Below are positions 1 through 7,302 of a DNA stretch of 27,288 nt, piece by piece. The DNA is taken from positions 1 through 27,288 of the forward strand of contig RXIE01000166.1 of NCBI GenBank assembly GCA_004212135.1, read 5' to 3'. Under the pieces are notes generated by a model. It was not told where the DNA came from. It made no database searches and saw only the letters and a program-made list of their open reading frames with translations. A program made the translations under genes and the position numbers. This stretch comes from Candidatus Methanophagales archaeon ANME-1-THS (GTDB lineage Archaea; Halobacteriota; Syntropharchaeia; Alkanophagales; Methanospirareceae). The number at the start of each line of letters is the position of its first letter. Position 1 is the first letter of the stretch.

Positions 1-173
1 GAGAACATGCCACACCAAACCGAAGGTGATATCGGCTTCTCTTTGAGGACAAGAGTTTCGCTCCTCCCCAGTTCGATCAACTTCCTGAAATTTCTCAGCC
101 GGTCTAAATTCGGTCTCACCACATTCCACGAAGCGGCATCGATTCCCAGCACCAGCCATCTTCCTTCAGACAT
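1..173 (-). CDS. Alkaline phosphatase superfamily (phosphodiesterase-like) protein, N-terminal part only
   Basis: Only the first 57 codons are inside the window; the gene runs off the left edge. The start ATG at 173 overlaps the end of the upstream gene by 8 bases (GATGTCTGA), so the two are probably translationally coupled. The N-terminus 'WLVLGIDAASW' has the hydrophobic strand plus metal-binding Asp typical of the AP superfamily of predicted phosphodiesterases and nucleotide pyrophosphatases. 'KPISPSVWCGMF' near residue 46-57 matches the segment that carries the Ser/Thr nucleophile in these enzymes. Substrate cannot be told. Its place downstream of cysDN suggests a role with sulfated or phosphorylated metabolites (inference). 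I recognise it from motif pattern only; no catalytic C-terminal residues are visible. Confidence 0.68.
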   Translation of the reverse strand, partial: MSEGRWLVLGIDAASWNVVRPNLDRLRNFRKLIELGRSETLVLKEKPISPSVWCGMF

Positions 174-1380
174 CAAGGACCACTCCCGCGCCAATACTCC
201 TTCCATTCTTCACCAGCACAAATCTGCCTAGCTCGGGAATGTCCGCGAAGTGCTCAACGACCACTGGCTTGGTTGCAAAGAGGATTGTTGCAGCGTCATG
301 CTCATGTATCTCAGCCGGATATCTCTCGAGCACCTCGCCAGTCTCTGAGTTTATCCGCTCATGTATCTCCTTGATTTCGCAGCCTACCCGTGCGGTTCCG
401 CATCGGAGCTCGAGTCGCTCACCTCGTTCCAACTTCTTATCCAGTAAAACCGCTTCGCCTAAAAACTCCTGCCGCGGCAGAGGAGGATTGACGATCGTTC
501 CACCAACATCACCTCTCTGTACGCCGCTTTCATTAATAACAACGCCGATACTATCTCCTGTCATGGCTTCTTCCAGTTCACTGCCAAAAACCCTTAATCG
601 TGCTATTTCACTGTTGGTACCGGAAGGCTCAAAGATTACGTGGTCACCTCGCCTCAGGGTTCCGGATTCTACCCTTCCAACCACGACCTTCTCACCTTCC
701 ACTTCATAGAGATCCTGAACAACAAACCTCAGCGGTTTCTTCACCTCGCTTCTATTCACCCTGTCCAATGCCTCTATCAACGTGAGCCCTTCGTACCATT
801 CCATTCCTTTCCCCCTGCGGTAAATGTTCTCCCCTTCCAGAGCGGAGACCGGAATGAACGGTATCGTATCAGTACCAAAGGTGAAAGAACGTAAAACCTC
901 GCTTATCTGCTTCTTAACCGTTTCAAACTGCTCTCTTTTATAAGCCACGGCATCCATCTTATTCACAGCCACAAAGACTTGGTTGATGCCGAGCATCTTC
1001 ACCAGGAACAGGTGCCGCCTCGTTTGCTCTTGCACGCCTTCCAACGCCGAGACCACCAGAACTGCTACGTCCGCATGCGAGGCTCCTGTGAGCATGTTCT
1101 TGATAAACTCCTTATGGCCCGGCACATCGGTTATCGTGTAGAAGTTCTTCGTGCTTTTGAACATCAGACTGACCGTGTCTATTGTCCTCTCTTCCTTCAG
1201 CTCGTCCTCAAATGAGTCGAGGAAATAAGCGAATTCAAACCTGCGTTTATATTCCTCCGCCAGCTTCTGTATCTCCTCTACCCGCTCATCCTTGACGCTC
1301 TCACTGTCGTACAGCAGTCTCCCGATCAATGTGGACTTACCATGATCAATATGCCCCACGAGGACCACATGCACGTTCAT
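166..1380 (-). CDS. cysN: Sulfate adenylyltransferase GTPase subunit (CysN-like)
   Basis: EF-Tu/EF-1alpha-like GTPase of 404 residues. All GTPase motifs are present: P-loop GHIDHGKS (9-16), switch I threonine in 'ERTIDT' (64-69), DVPGH (85-89), NKMD (140-143) and SAL (179-181). These are followed by two beta-barrel domains (about 215-404). Taken alone it could be called a translation factor. The gene for its catalytic partner CysD lies 21 bases upstream on the same strand, which makes the CysN role likely: GTP hydrolysis drives formation of adenylylsulfate (APS) from ATP and sulfate. It is shorter than the ~475-residue enterobacterial CysN. It lacks the N-terminal extension before the P-loop and has no fused APS kinase. 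It is the eighth gene of the operon starting near 6169. Alternative: another EF-1alpha-like paralogue. Confidence 0.85.
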   Translation of the reverse strand: MNVHVVLVGHIDHGKSTLIGRLLYDSESVKDERVEEIQKLAEEYKRRFEFAYFLDSFEDELKEERTIDTVSLMFKSTKNFYTITDVPGHKEFIKNMLTGASHADVAVLVVSALEGVQEQTRRHLFLVKMLGINQVFVAVNKMDAVAYKREQFETVKKQISEVLRSFTFGTDTIPFIPVSALEGENIYRRGKGMEWYEGLTLIEALDRVNRSEVKKPLRFVVQDLYEVEGEKVVVGRVESGTLRRGDHVIFEPSGTNSEIARLRVFGSELEEAMTGDSIGVVINESGVQRGDVGGTIVNPPLPRQEFLGEAVLLDKKLERGERLELRCGTARVGCEIKEIHERINSETGEVLERYPAEIHEHDAATILFATKPVVVEHFADIPELGRFVLVKNGRSIGAGVVLDV

Positions 1381-1401
1381 CTCTCTTACGTCTCCCCATA
1401 C

Positions 1402-2226
1402 TTACATGTAGCCAAGCGCCCGTAACTTTTGCATCATAAACATCTTTTCCTTGTCCTGTGCACGACCAGACCGTTCTGCAATCTTGGTGGTTCTCAGTTC
1501 CTCCACAATCGCATCGATTGTTTGCGCATTTGACTCGATTGGAGAGGTGCACGGTTCACAACCCAGACTCCGATATCTCGTTCCGGCATTGGCAAAGTAC
1601 ATTTCATTCACCGGTATTTTTTCTTCTTGCTTGATATACTCCCACACGTCCAACTCGCGCCAGTGCAGAATTGGATGGACCCGTGTATGGGTATGCACAG
1701 TCCCATCAGTCTCACTCTCGCCCTGATGATGCGCCTGATACTGATCCCACATCTCGAGCGGCTGATCCCGGTAATTCCATTTGAATTCCTTGTCCCTAGG
1801 TGAAAAGACACGTTCCTTAGCCCTTATTCCATGTTCATCTCTCCTTATTGCTAACAGCAGTGCATCAAACCCGTATTTGTCCAGGCATTGCATCAACGCC
1901 TCCGTTTTTAATTTCGTGCAGCACTCAAATTTACCACTCTTCGGTCCTACCCCGGATTTCATCGCCGCTTCATTACGCGCTATGACCAGATCCATTCCCC
2001 ATTCCTCAGCAATTCGATCTCTGAACGCATACATCCGCTTGAACTTGTAGCCAGTGTCTATATGGATGACGGGAAACGGTATCGTACCAAAGAAGGCCTT
2101 TCGACAGAGCCAGAGCACCGTCGTACTGTCCTTTCCCGTGCTCCAGAGAACCGCAGGGTTCTCAAATTCCGCGTATGCTTCCCTTATTATGTAGATGCTC
2201 TTATTCTCCAGATCCTTCAGAGACAT
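1402..2226 (-). CDS. cysD: Sulfate adenylyltransferase catalytic subunit (CysD)
   Basis: ATP pyrophosphatase-fold (PP-loop) enzyme of 274 residues that adenylylates sulfate to APS together with CysN. The PP-motif reads STGKDST (29-35). CysD-type signatures are 'IRRDEHGIRAKERVFSPRD' (127-145), 'HWRELDVWEYI' (188-198), 'RYRSLGC' (217-223) and 'ESNAQT' (231-236). These separate it from PAPS reductase (CysH), the other member of the family. The start ATG (2226-2224) shares one base with the stop of pstB (TAATG), which ties sulfate activation directly to the phosphate-transport operon. The last residues, 'QKLRALGYM', closely resemble the C-termini of the two small ribbon-helix-helix proteins at the head of this operon. 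APS made here could feed assimilation or sulfate-transfer reactions; no APS kinase or reductase is in view. Confidence 0.93.
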   Translation of the reverse strand: MSLKDLENKSIYIIREAYAEFENPAVLWSTGKDSTTVLWLCRKAFFGTIPFPVIHIDTGYKFKRMYAFRDRIAEEWGMDLVIARNEAAMKSGVGPKSGKFECCTKLKTEALMQCLDKYGFDALLLAIRRDEHGIRAKERVFSPRDKEFKWNYRDQPLEMWDQYQAHHQGESETDGTVHTHTRVHPILHWRELDVWEYIKQEEKIPVNEMYFANAGTRYRSLGCEPCTSPIESNAQTIDAIVEELRTTKIAERSGRAQDKEKMFMMQKLRALGYM

Positions 2227-2990
2227 TAACTTATTTCACCACCTATATACGCCCTCGTTCTTGCTTCCTTGGGATCTTCAAAGATCTCACGAGCAGGTCC
2301 TGCTTCTATCACTTCACCCATATATAAGAAGATCACATGATCCGCAAGCCGCTTCGCCTGTCGTAATATGTGGGTGACAATAACAATCGTATAGTCCTTT
2401 TTGAGTTCAATAAACTCCTGCTCGATTCGCTTCGCGGAGACCGGGTCGAGCGCAGAGGTGGGCTCGTCACCCAGGATAATTTCTGGCTCGACAGCTAGGG
2501 TCCTTGCCAGGCAGAGCCTCTGCTGCTGTCCCGCTGATAACCTGGAAGCAGGACTCTTCAACCGATCCTTCACCTCATCCCACAACCCTGCCACCTTGAG
2601 ATAACGCTCAACTATCCTATCCAGCTCTTTCCTCTTCAGTATACCATGAATACGTGGCCCATAGGCTACGTTATCATAGATTGACATGGGTAATGGATAC
2701 GGTTTTTGAGCGAGCATCCCGATCTTCTTCCGTATATTCGTGACATCGATTTTACCATTGTAAATGTCCATGCCGTCTACCCTGACATCACCAGAAACAC
2801 TAATGCCCTCGACGAGGTCTATCAGTCGATTAAAAGATTTTAACAGGGTTGTTTTTCCGCACCCTGAAGGTCCGATAATAACGGTAATCTGCTTCTCGGG
2901 GATCTTTACTGTAATGTCCTTTAATACATGATGCTTCCCATAAAAGACATTGAGCTTCTCAACGCTTATATGTGGTTTAAATTTTTCCAT
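2226..2990 (-). CDS. pstB: Phosphate ABC transporter ATP-binding protein (PstB)
   Basis: Cytoplasmic ATPase of the high-affinity phosphate importer, 254 residues, the usual PstB length. Visible motifs: Walker A GPSGCGKT (40-47), Q-loop in 'GMLAQKP' (91-97), signature LSAGQQQR (151-158), Walker B 'IILGDEP' (171-177) and switch His207 in 'VTH'. The PstB-type stretch 'SFNRLIDLVEG' follows Walker A. The signature reads LSAGQ where most ABC proteins have LSGGQ, a conservative change. It follows pstA by 18 bases and its stop codon overlaps the cysD start by one base. Gene order pstS-C-A-B is the standard one; there is no phoU directly behind it, and cysD takes that place. Confidence 0.95.
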   Translation of the reverse strand: MEKFKPHISVEKLNVFYGKHHVLKDITVKIPEKQITVIIGPSGCGKTTLLKSFNRLIDLVEGISVSGDVRVDGMDIYNGKIDVTNIRKKIGMLAQKPYPLPMSIYDNVAYGPRIHGILKRKELDRIVERYLKVAGLWDEVKDRLKSPASRLSAGQQQRLCLARTLAVEPEIILGDEPTSALDPVSAKRIEQEFIELKKDYTIVIVTHILRQAKRLADHVIFLYMGEVIEAGPAREIFEDPKEARTRAYIGGEIS

Positions 2991-3008
2991 TTTTCTTATC
3001 TCCTTTCC

Positions 3009-3854
3009 TTATTTTATCACGAACTTCGTCCATTTCGTTGTTAGAAGTCGGGAAATAACGCTGGTTGAGAGGATTATAACCAAAAGAATGACTGCGGCTG
3101 CATAAGCTCGCTCCTGAACTTCAGGGAGCGGTGTTCCTAACAGGAAGAAGACCGCCAAGGGTAATGACGCCGCGGGGTCGAAGAGAGAATGGGGGATATG
3201 GTCAGTATAACCAGCAGTAAAGAGAATAGATGCGGCATCACCAATACCCCGCCCGAATGCTAAGAGGACAGCGGTTAAAATCCCGGGTAACGCTTGCCGG
3301 CTTACAACTCGTAAGAGGGCCTCTAATCGCGTCGAACCCACTGCATACGAGGTCTCCCGAAGTTCATGCGGAACCATTCGCATCACCTCGTCCATTGCTC
3401 TCGTCATGATCGGGAGCATGAGCAGCGTTAAGACAATAATACCGCCTAACAGACACGCTCGCAGCCCTAAATAGAGCATGATGGTGAAACCAAACGCACC
3501 ATAGACAATCGAAGGGACTCCCCACAGTATATCAAGTGATAATCGTACAAAACTGGCAAATCGGTTACGCGCATACTCCTGCAGATACAACGCAATGGGA
3601 AAAGCAATGATGAACGAGAGGAAGGTTGCACCAAAGGCGAGGTATAACGACCCAATGATAGCGTTTAAGATGCCCCCTCCTTTTCCCAGGTAATAACCAC
3701 CCTTTGGCGTCTGGGTGAGCATCGAGAGGCTCAGCAATGGTGCACCCTTTAACAGCACCACGGCAAGTATCGCAAAGAGTATCCCCACAATAATAACCGT
3801 GGAGGCGATCATCAGCCCTTTAAAGAATGCCTCTTCTAGTTGTCTTCGGTCCAC
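3009..3854 (-). CDS. pstA: Phosphate ABC transporter permease (PstA)
   Basis: Integral membrane permease of 281 residues with about six predicted helices. The ABC-permease EAA loop is visible at 'HELRETSYAVGSTRLEALL' (roughly residues 163-181), the site that contacts PstB. 'GYYLGKGGGILNAIIGSL' and 'VPSIVYGAFGF' are typical of PstA/PstC. It is assigned PstA rather than PstC by its place as second permease and by the short first periplasmic loop. The start is GTG at 3854, one base after the pstC stop, so translation is surely coupled. With PstC it forms the phosphate channel in the cytoplasmic membrane. Confidence 0.93.
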   Translation of the reverse strand: MDRRQLEEAFFKGLMIASTVIIVGILFAILAVVLLKGAPLLSLSMLTQTPKGGYYLGKGGGILNAIIGSLYLAFGATFLSFIIAFPIALYLQEYARNRFASFVRLSLDILWGVPSIVYGAFGFTIMLYLGLRACLLGGIIVLTLLMLPIMTRAMDEVMRMVPHELRETSYAVGSTRLEALLRVVSRQALPGILTAVLLAFGRGIGDAASILFTAGYTDHIPHSLFDPAASLPLAVFFLLGTPLPEVQERAYAAAVILLVIILSTSVISRLLTTKWTKFVIK

Positions 3855-3855
3855 T

Positions 3856-4755
3856 CTACACCACCCGCCTCTCTATCCTTAATAAGACAATTCTGGCACC
3901 GACGCTGAAGACAAGAACAATGAGCAATAAGAGGAGCGCGGCAAGCAAAAGTGCAGCATCATAGAGGGGTATAGACATCATCTCGCCATAATTATTGGCG
4001 ATGAGCGCGGGTAAGGGATAAGCAGGTTGAAAGACCGACGAAGGAACCTGTGCCACATTGCCAACCACCATCATGACCGCCATCGTTTCACCAAACGCCC
4101 GGGAAAAGCCCAATACAATAGCAGCAATGATACCCTTTATCCTCGGCACCATCTGGGCATGTTTCACGGTCTGCCATCGGGTGGCACCAAGAGCAAGTGA
4201 AATTTCGCGCACTTCGTGAGGCACCGCTCTAAAGACCTCCTCAGAAACCGAGATAAGGACGGGGAAGACCATTATTGCGAGAACGAAACCCCCCGTGAGG
4301 AGGCAATAGCCGGACGTAGGGTAACCAAAAAGGGGTGCTATGTGGTCCTTTACCAGGGGAACCACCACTAAGATGCCCCAGAGTCCATACACTACTGAGG
4401 GTATACCTGCAAGCAAATCGATCAACGGCTTTATAAACGCTCGAATTTTCGCAGATGCGTATTCCGTGAGATAGATTGAGGTCAGTAAGCAGGAGGGAAT
4501 AGAGAAGAACATGGCTAATACCGTGACCCAGATGGTGCCGAGGATAAAGGGATAAAATCCAAACTCCCCGCGTAAGGGGTGCCAGGAGGTTGAGAGCAGC
4601 AACTCAGGTAATGATTGTGTTGCTAAGATCAGTCGTGCTTTCAGGAACAGACCGAGGATCATAACAAAGATGAGCATACTTGATAGAGCGGTGATCAAGA
4701 GCATCAGCCTGCTTGCAATAACCTCCTTTAATTTCCTAGTCAGTTTGAGGTTCAT
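3856..4755 (-). CDS. pstC: Phosphate ABC transporter permease (PstC)
   Basis: Integral membrane permease of 299 residues, about six helices, with a long first external loop as usual for PstC. The EAA loop is 'HEVREISLALGATRWQTV' followed by 'GFSRAFGETMAVMMVVGN', a strong PstC signature. 'LAGIPSVVYGLWG' lies in the central helix pair. The start ATG overlaps the pstS stop by 4 bases (ATGA), and pstA begins one base after its stop. It pairs with PstA to form the phosphate pathway across the membrane. Confidence 0.94.
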   Translation of the reverse strand: MNLKLTRKLKEVIASRLMLLITALSSMLIFVMILGLFLKARLILATQSLPELLLSTSWHPLRGEFGFYPFILGTIWVTVLAMFFSIPSCLLTSIYLTEYASAKIRAFIKPLIDLLAGIPSVVYGLWGILVVVPLVKDHIAPLFGYPTSGYCLLTGGFVLAIMVFPVLISVSEEVFRAVPHEVREISLALGATRWQTVKHAQMVPRIKGIIAAIVLGFSRAFGETMAVMMVVGNVAQVPSSVFQPAYPLPALIANNYGEMMSIPLYDAALLLAALLLLLIVLVFSVGARIVLLRIERRVV

Positions 4756-5735
4756 CCAATCTTCTCCAATTCCGCTCGAAGCTTCTCCTCGGGCAGTGGA
4801 ATATAGCCGGTCTCAGAAACGTATTGCTGACCTTCGGTCAAGCACCAGGCGATAAACTCTCTCGTCAGCCCACTGGGTTTGCCTTTCGTTACCAAGTTTA
4901 AATCTCGTGCGGGAGGCGATGGATAATCTCCTCTTCCTATCGCTTGCTGGAGTTCAGACTTAGTGCCATAAAAGTTCTCTTCTTTTTCTATAAGGCCATT
5001 TTCGTCAAGATCGATCGGTATTATTCGTATTCCTGCAACAGGTTCTCCGGTCATCGCATCGTAAGCATAGTTGAGGTTATTGTAACCAATGCCAAATTGG
5101 TCTTTTCTCACTGCTTCGGCAAGGCCAGGATCGCCATATACCGCTACACCGAGAAGGTCTTCCTGATAATTGTTACCCAGATATCTGGCCCACTCTTCGG
5201 CAGCACCACATGAATCAGACCTTGTATACACTGCAATTTTATCGGTATTGCCCGTGCCAACAACCTCCCCCCAAGTGGTTATGGTTCCGGTAATCCAGAT
5301 ACCTTCAAATGTCTGCTTTGTCACACCGTTACGTAAAAGGTCTTCTGATACCGGATTATTCACATTCATAGTAGGAACAACAGCGTCTTTGGTAACCGCG
5401 ACCCAAAAGGCACCCCTCTCCAGCTCCTGCGGGTATAGCGCTCGCGAGACCATGCCGATATCCACCATGCCTCCGAGCACATCGGTCATTCCCTTGCCTG
5501 CGCCTCCCGCTGAGAGGTCGATTCGTACACCCGGGTGAACCTTCTGGAATTCCTCGCTCCAGGTAACCACCATCGGATAGAGCGCCCATGCACCTGAGAT
5601 TTTTATCGTGCCGTGTAACTCCTCAGAAGTTGTTCCTGGTTCCTCTGGCTTTTCAATACATCCCAGCAGGAGAACCGGTGAAATCACTATACCTGCTGCT
5701 AGTATCAATACGAGCCACGTTTTTCCTCGCATCAT
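4752..5735 (-). CDS. pstS: Phosphate-binding lipoprotein (PstS)
   Basis: Extracytoplasmic phosphate receptor of 327 residues. The N-terminus has a charged start, a hydrophobic stretch and a lipobox-like 'LLLGC' with Cys26, so it is probably lipid-anchored. Phosphate-site loops are 'SGAWALYP' (47-54), 'SAGGAGKGM' (75-83) and the 'RSDSCGAAEEW' segment (172-182), where many PstS proteins have an RSDGSGT motif. 'DQFGIGYNN' (212-220) is typical. An insert at 242-253 is a perfect EF-hand calcium loop by pattern (Asp1, Asp3, Asn5, Gly6, Ile8, Glu12), suggesting Ca2+-stabilised structure. It begins 6 bases after the upstream ribbon-helix-helix gene and overlaps pstC by 4 bases. Confidence 0.94.
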   Translation of the reverse strand: MMRGKTWLVLILAAGIVISPVLLLGCIEKPEEPGTTSEELHGTIKISGAWALYPMVVTWSEEFQKVHPGVRIDLSAGGAGKGMTDVLGGMVDIGMVSRALYPQELERGAFWVAVTKDAVVPTMNVNNPVSEDLLRNGVTKQTFEGIWITGTITTWGEVVGTGNTDKIAVYTRSDSCGAAEEWARYLGNNYQEDLLGVAVYGDPGLAEAVRKDQFGIGYNNLNYAYDAMTGEPVAGIRIIPIDLDENGLIEKEENFYGTKSELQQAIGRGDYPSPPARDLNLVTKGKPSGLTREFIAWCLTEGQQYVSETGYIPLPEEKLRAELEKIG

Positions 5736-5741
5736 AAAGCC

Positions 5742-5960
5742 TCATTCCAGATAACCCAGAGCTCTCAATCGCTTCTTTACCTCCTCTTCCTCCGCTTCAC
5801 TAAACGCAGGTGCTTCCTCTTCAGGCTCTTCTCGCATAACCTCTTCCAGTACAAAGGTGATATACTCCTCCACGGATTGGAATTCCGTAGCTCGTACCCG
5901 CTCTTCCACCTTTTTGTAGAGCCCAACGGGTAAAAAAACGGCTCTCTTTTCCTCGTTCAT
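5742..5960 (-). CDS. Small ribbon-helix-helix-like protein with LRALGYLE tail
   Basis: 72 residues. The N-terminal half (residues 5-45, 'KRAVFLPVGLYKKVEERV' then 'SVEEYITFVLEEVM') has the strand-helix-helix layout of MetJ/Arc/CopG DNA-binding proteins. The C-terminal half is very acidic ('EEPEEEAPAFSEAEEEEVKK') and ends in 'RLRALGYLE'. It overlaps the preceding related gene by 4 bases (ATGA) and precedes pstS by 6 bases, so it may be an autoregulator of the operon or an accessory partner. It is a paralogue of the protein encoded at 5957-6169. Exact role unknown. Confidence 0.78.
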   Translation of the reverse strand: MNEEKRAVFLPVGLYKKVEERVRATEFQSVEEYITFVLEEVMREEPEEEAPAFSEAEEEEVKKRLRALGYLE

Positions 5961-6169
5961 AAATAACCCAGCCTCCTCAATCTTTCCCTTATCGCTCTTA
6001 CTTCCTCTTCCGTTAGTTTGTCTTCTTCTTGGATCTTACCACTTGACGCCAGACTCCGCATCACAAAGACGATAAAGTCAGTAACGCTGGAGAATCCAGT
6101 GCCTTCTATCATCCTCTGCAGCGTTTCATACAGTTCCCTCGGTATCTTGATGGTAACCCGGTCGGTCAT
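5957..6169 (-). CDS. Small ribbon-helix-helix (CopG-like) protein, first gene of the pst-cys operon
   Basis: I place the start at ATG 6169, giving 70 residues ('MTDRVTIKIPRELYETLQ'). A longer reading frame up to 6262 would add residues derived from the promoter's AT-rich DNA and is unlikely. The segment 'VTIKIPRELYETLQRM' is the strand plus helix 1 of a CopG/RHH fold, and 'SSVTDFIVFVMRSL' is helix 2. The tail 'RAIRERLRRLGYL' repeats the C-terminal motif of the next gene and of CysD. A TATA element sits about 28 bases upstream of the start, implying a near-leaderless mRNA. Probably a transcription factor regulating this operon (inference); the effector is unknown. Confidence 0.78.
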   Translation of the reverse strand: MTDRVTIKIPRELYETLQRMIEGTGFSSVTDFIVFVMRSLASSGKIQEEDKLTEEEVRAIRERLRRLGYL

Positions 6170-6196
6170 GACACTCAAATTGTAGTAATATTGGAG

Positions 6197-6204
6197 TATA
6201 TAAA
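6197..6204 (-). promoter_or_regulatory. TATA box of the rhh-pst-cys operon
   Basis: On the minus strand the element reads TTTATATA, centred about 31 bases before the ATG at 6169. An archaeal start site about 25 bases downstream would leave a leader of only a few bases. The surrounding AT-rich repeat (ATAAATATAAATA on the plus strand) could also hold an operator for the ribbon-helix-helix proteins. Confidence 0.6.
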
Positions 6205-6332
6205 TATAAATACCCCCGGTCTTCAGGTTCGTACGATAGATCCTTACCCGAAGCACAATCACACGGACATGAGGAGGGTGTGCATGGTTTCTTCTTTTGA
6301 CACTGTTTTTTCTTTTTCAGAGAAAAAGAGGT

Positions 6333-6884
6333 ATGGAGATGGAGATCGTGGTGCTGAGATTGGGACACCGTCCTGAGCGAGATCAACGAGTAACCACGCA
6401 TGTCGGATTAGTTGGACGAGCCTTAGGGGCAAAGGGCATGCTCCTCGCTGCCAATGACCAGGGTATCGAACGGAGTATTACAAAAGTAACAAAGCAGTGG
6501 GGCGGCAATTTCTTCGTCAAAACGGGTGTGAACTGGAGAGCGGAGCTCGCGAGCTGGCGACAGAGCGGTGGCAAGGTCTGTCACCTGACGATGTACGGTG
6601 AGAACATCCTTGAGGTGATCCCGGAAATACGAGCAGAAATGAAGAAGGAGAATGCACATTTAATGGTCGTGGTGGGTGCTGAAAAAGTTCCGTTCGAGGT
6701 CTTTGAAGCTGCGGACTGGAACGTTGCAGTCAGTAACCAACCGCACTCTGAGGTCGCCGCTTTAGCGCTCTTGCTCGATCATCTGCACGAGGGCAGAGAA
6801 TTAAAAGCGGTATTTGAGCACGCAGAGCTGCAGATAGTGCCAAAGAAAAGAGGTAAAGAAGTCATCGTGACGAAGAGAGTGTGA
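6333..6884 (+). CDS. trm56: tRNA (cytidine(56)-2'-O)-methyltransferase (Trm56)
   Basis: Archaea-specific SPOUT-class methyltransferase that puts a 2'-O-methyl group on C56 in the T-loop of tRNA using S-adenosylmethionine. With the start at ATG 6333 (AGAGGT just upstream) the protein is 183 residues, the usual length. The family N-terminus 'LRLGHRPERDQRVTTHVGLVGRA' type sequence is at residues 8-30. 'TMYG' lies near 86-89. The SPOUT knot motif 'NQPHSEVAALALLLDHL' is at 135-151. An in-frame extension to 6297 exists but has no family similarity. It is convergent with the next gene, with 11 bases between the stops. Confidence 0.93.
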   Translation: MEMEIVVLRLGHRPERDQRVTTHVGLVGRALGAKGMLLAANDQGIERSITKVTKQWGGNFFVKTGVNWRAELASWRQSGGKVCHLTMYGENILEVIPEIRAEMKKENAHLMVVVGAEKVPFEVFEAADWNVAVSNQPHSEVAALALLLDHLHEGRELKAVFEHAELQIVPKKRGKEVIVTKRV

Positions 6885-6895
6885 ACACCGGGATC

Positions 6896-7192
6896 CTAAA
6901 CCACTTCGACGCCTCCACCTTCTTTGTCCGACTTCGCCGTACTCGGTAATCGCTTCAACTCCTCCGGCACTTTCACGCGCAGTATGTTCGTCGAACGAAC
7001 GTGGTAGACCGGGTCACCCGTCATCGGGTCAAACTCCGCGGTGCGGATAATGCTACTGACGATCGTCTTAAACTTCAAGATCGTGCCATCTTCCAGCTTA
7101 TACTCATTCCAATCCTCCCGTATCGTCTCAAAATCTACATCCATCGCGTCTATCTCCCTCCCATTTTGCAAGCGTATTTTCACATTTCTCAC
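6896..7192 (-). CDS. Conserved-looking protein of unknown function
   Basis: 98 residues from GTG 7192; GTG at 7183, better spaced from a GGTGA sequence, would drop three residues. The body looks beta-rich: 'KIRLQNGREIDAMDV' and then 'EYKLEDGTILKFKTIVSSIIR', 'FDPMTGDPVYHVRSTNILRVKVPEEL'. The last 15 residues are polar and probably disordered. I do not recognise a named family. It is monocistronic, with an AT-rich possible TATA around 7255-7262 on the minus strand. The well-formed alternating strands and normal codon use argue that it is a real gene. Confidence 0.7.
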   Translation of the reverse strand: MRNVKIRLQNGREIDAMDVDFETIREDWNEYKLEDGTILKFKTIVSSIIRTAEFDPMTGDPVYHVRSTNILRVKVPEELKRLPSTAKSDKEGGGVEVV

Positions 7193-7302
7193 CTTCTCAC
7201 TCTTTCACATCACCGCGTACTTTTTCCGCTCCTTATGTATCTAACGTAGGTAGAGATATTTTTATTCCTATCTAAAGAAAAGCCCCCACAATACCGGGCC
7301 AC

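Noticed and set aside
166..1380. Reading the EF-Tu-like protein as translation elongation factor EF-1alpha
   Set aside because: The catalytic CysD gene lies 21 bases upstream in the same operon, which fits CysN far better; kept as an alternative in the entry.
6191..6376. Short plus-strand frame overlapping the trm56 start, with a GGAGG before an internal ATG near 6284
   Set aside because: It covers the operon promoter and the trm56 start in another frame, and the product has no recognisable pattern.
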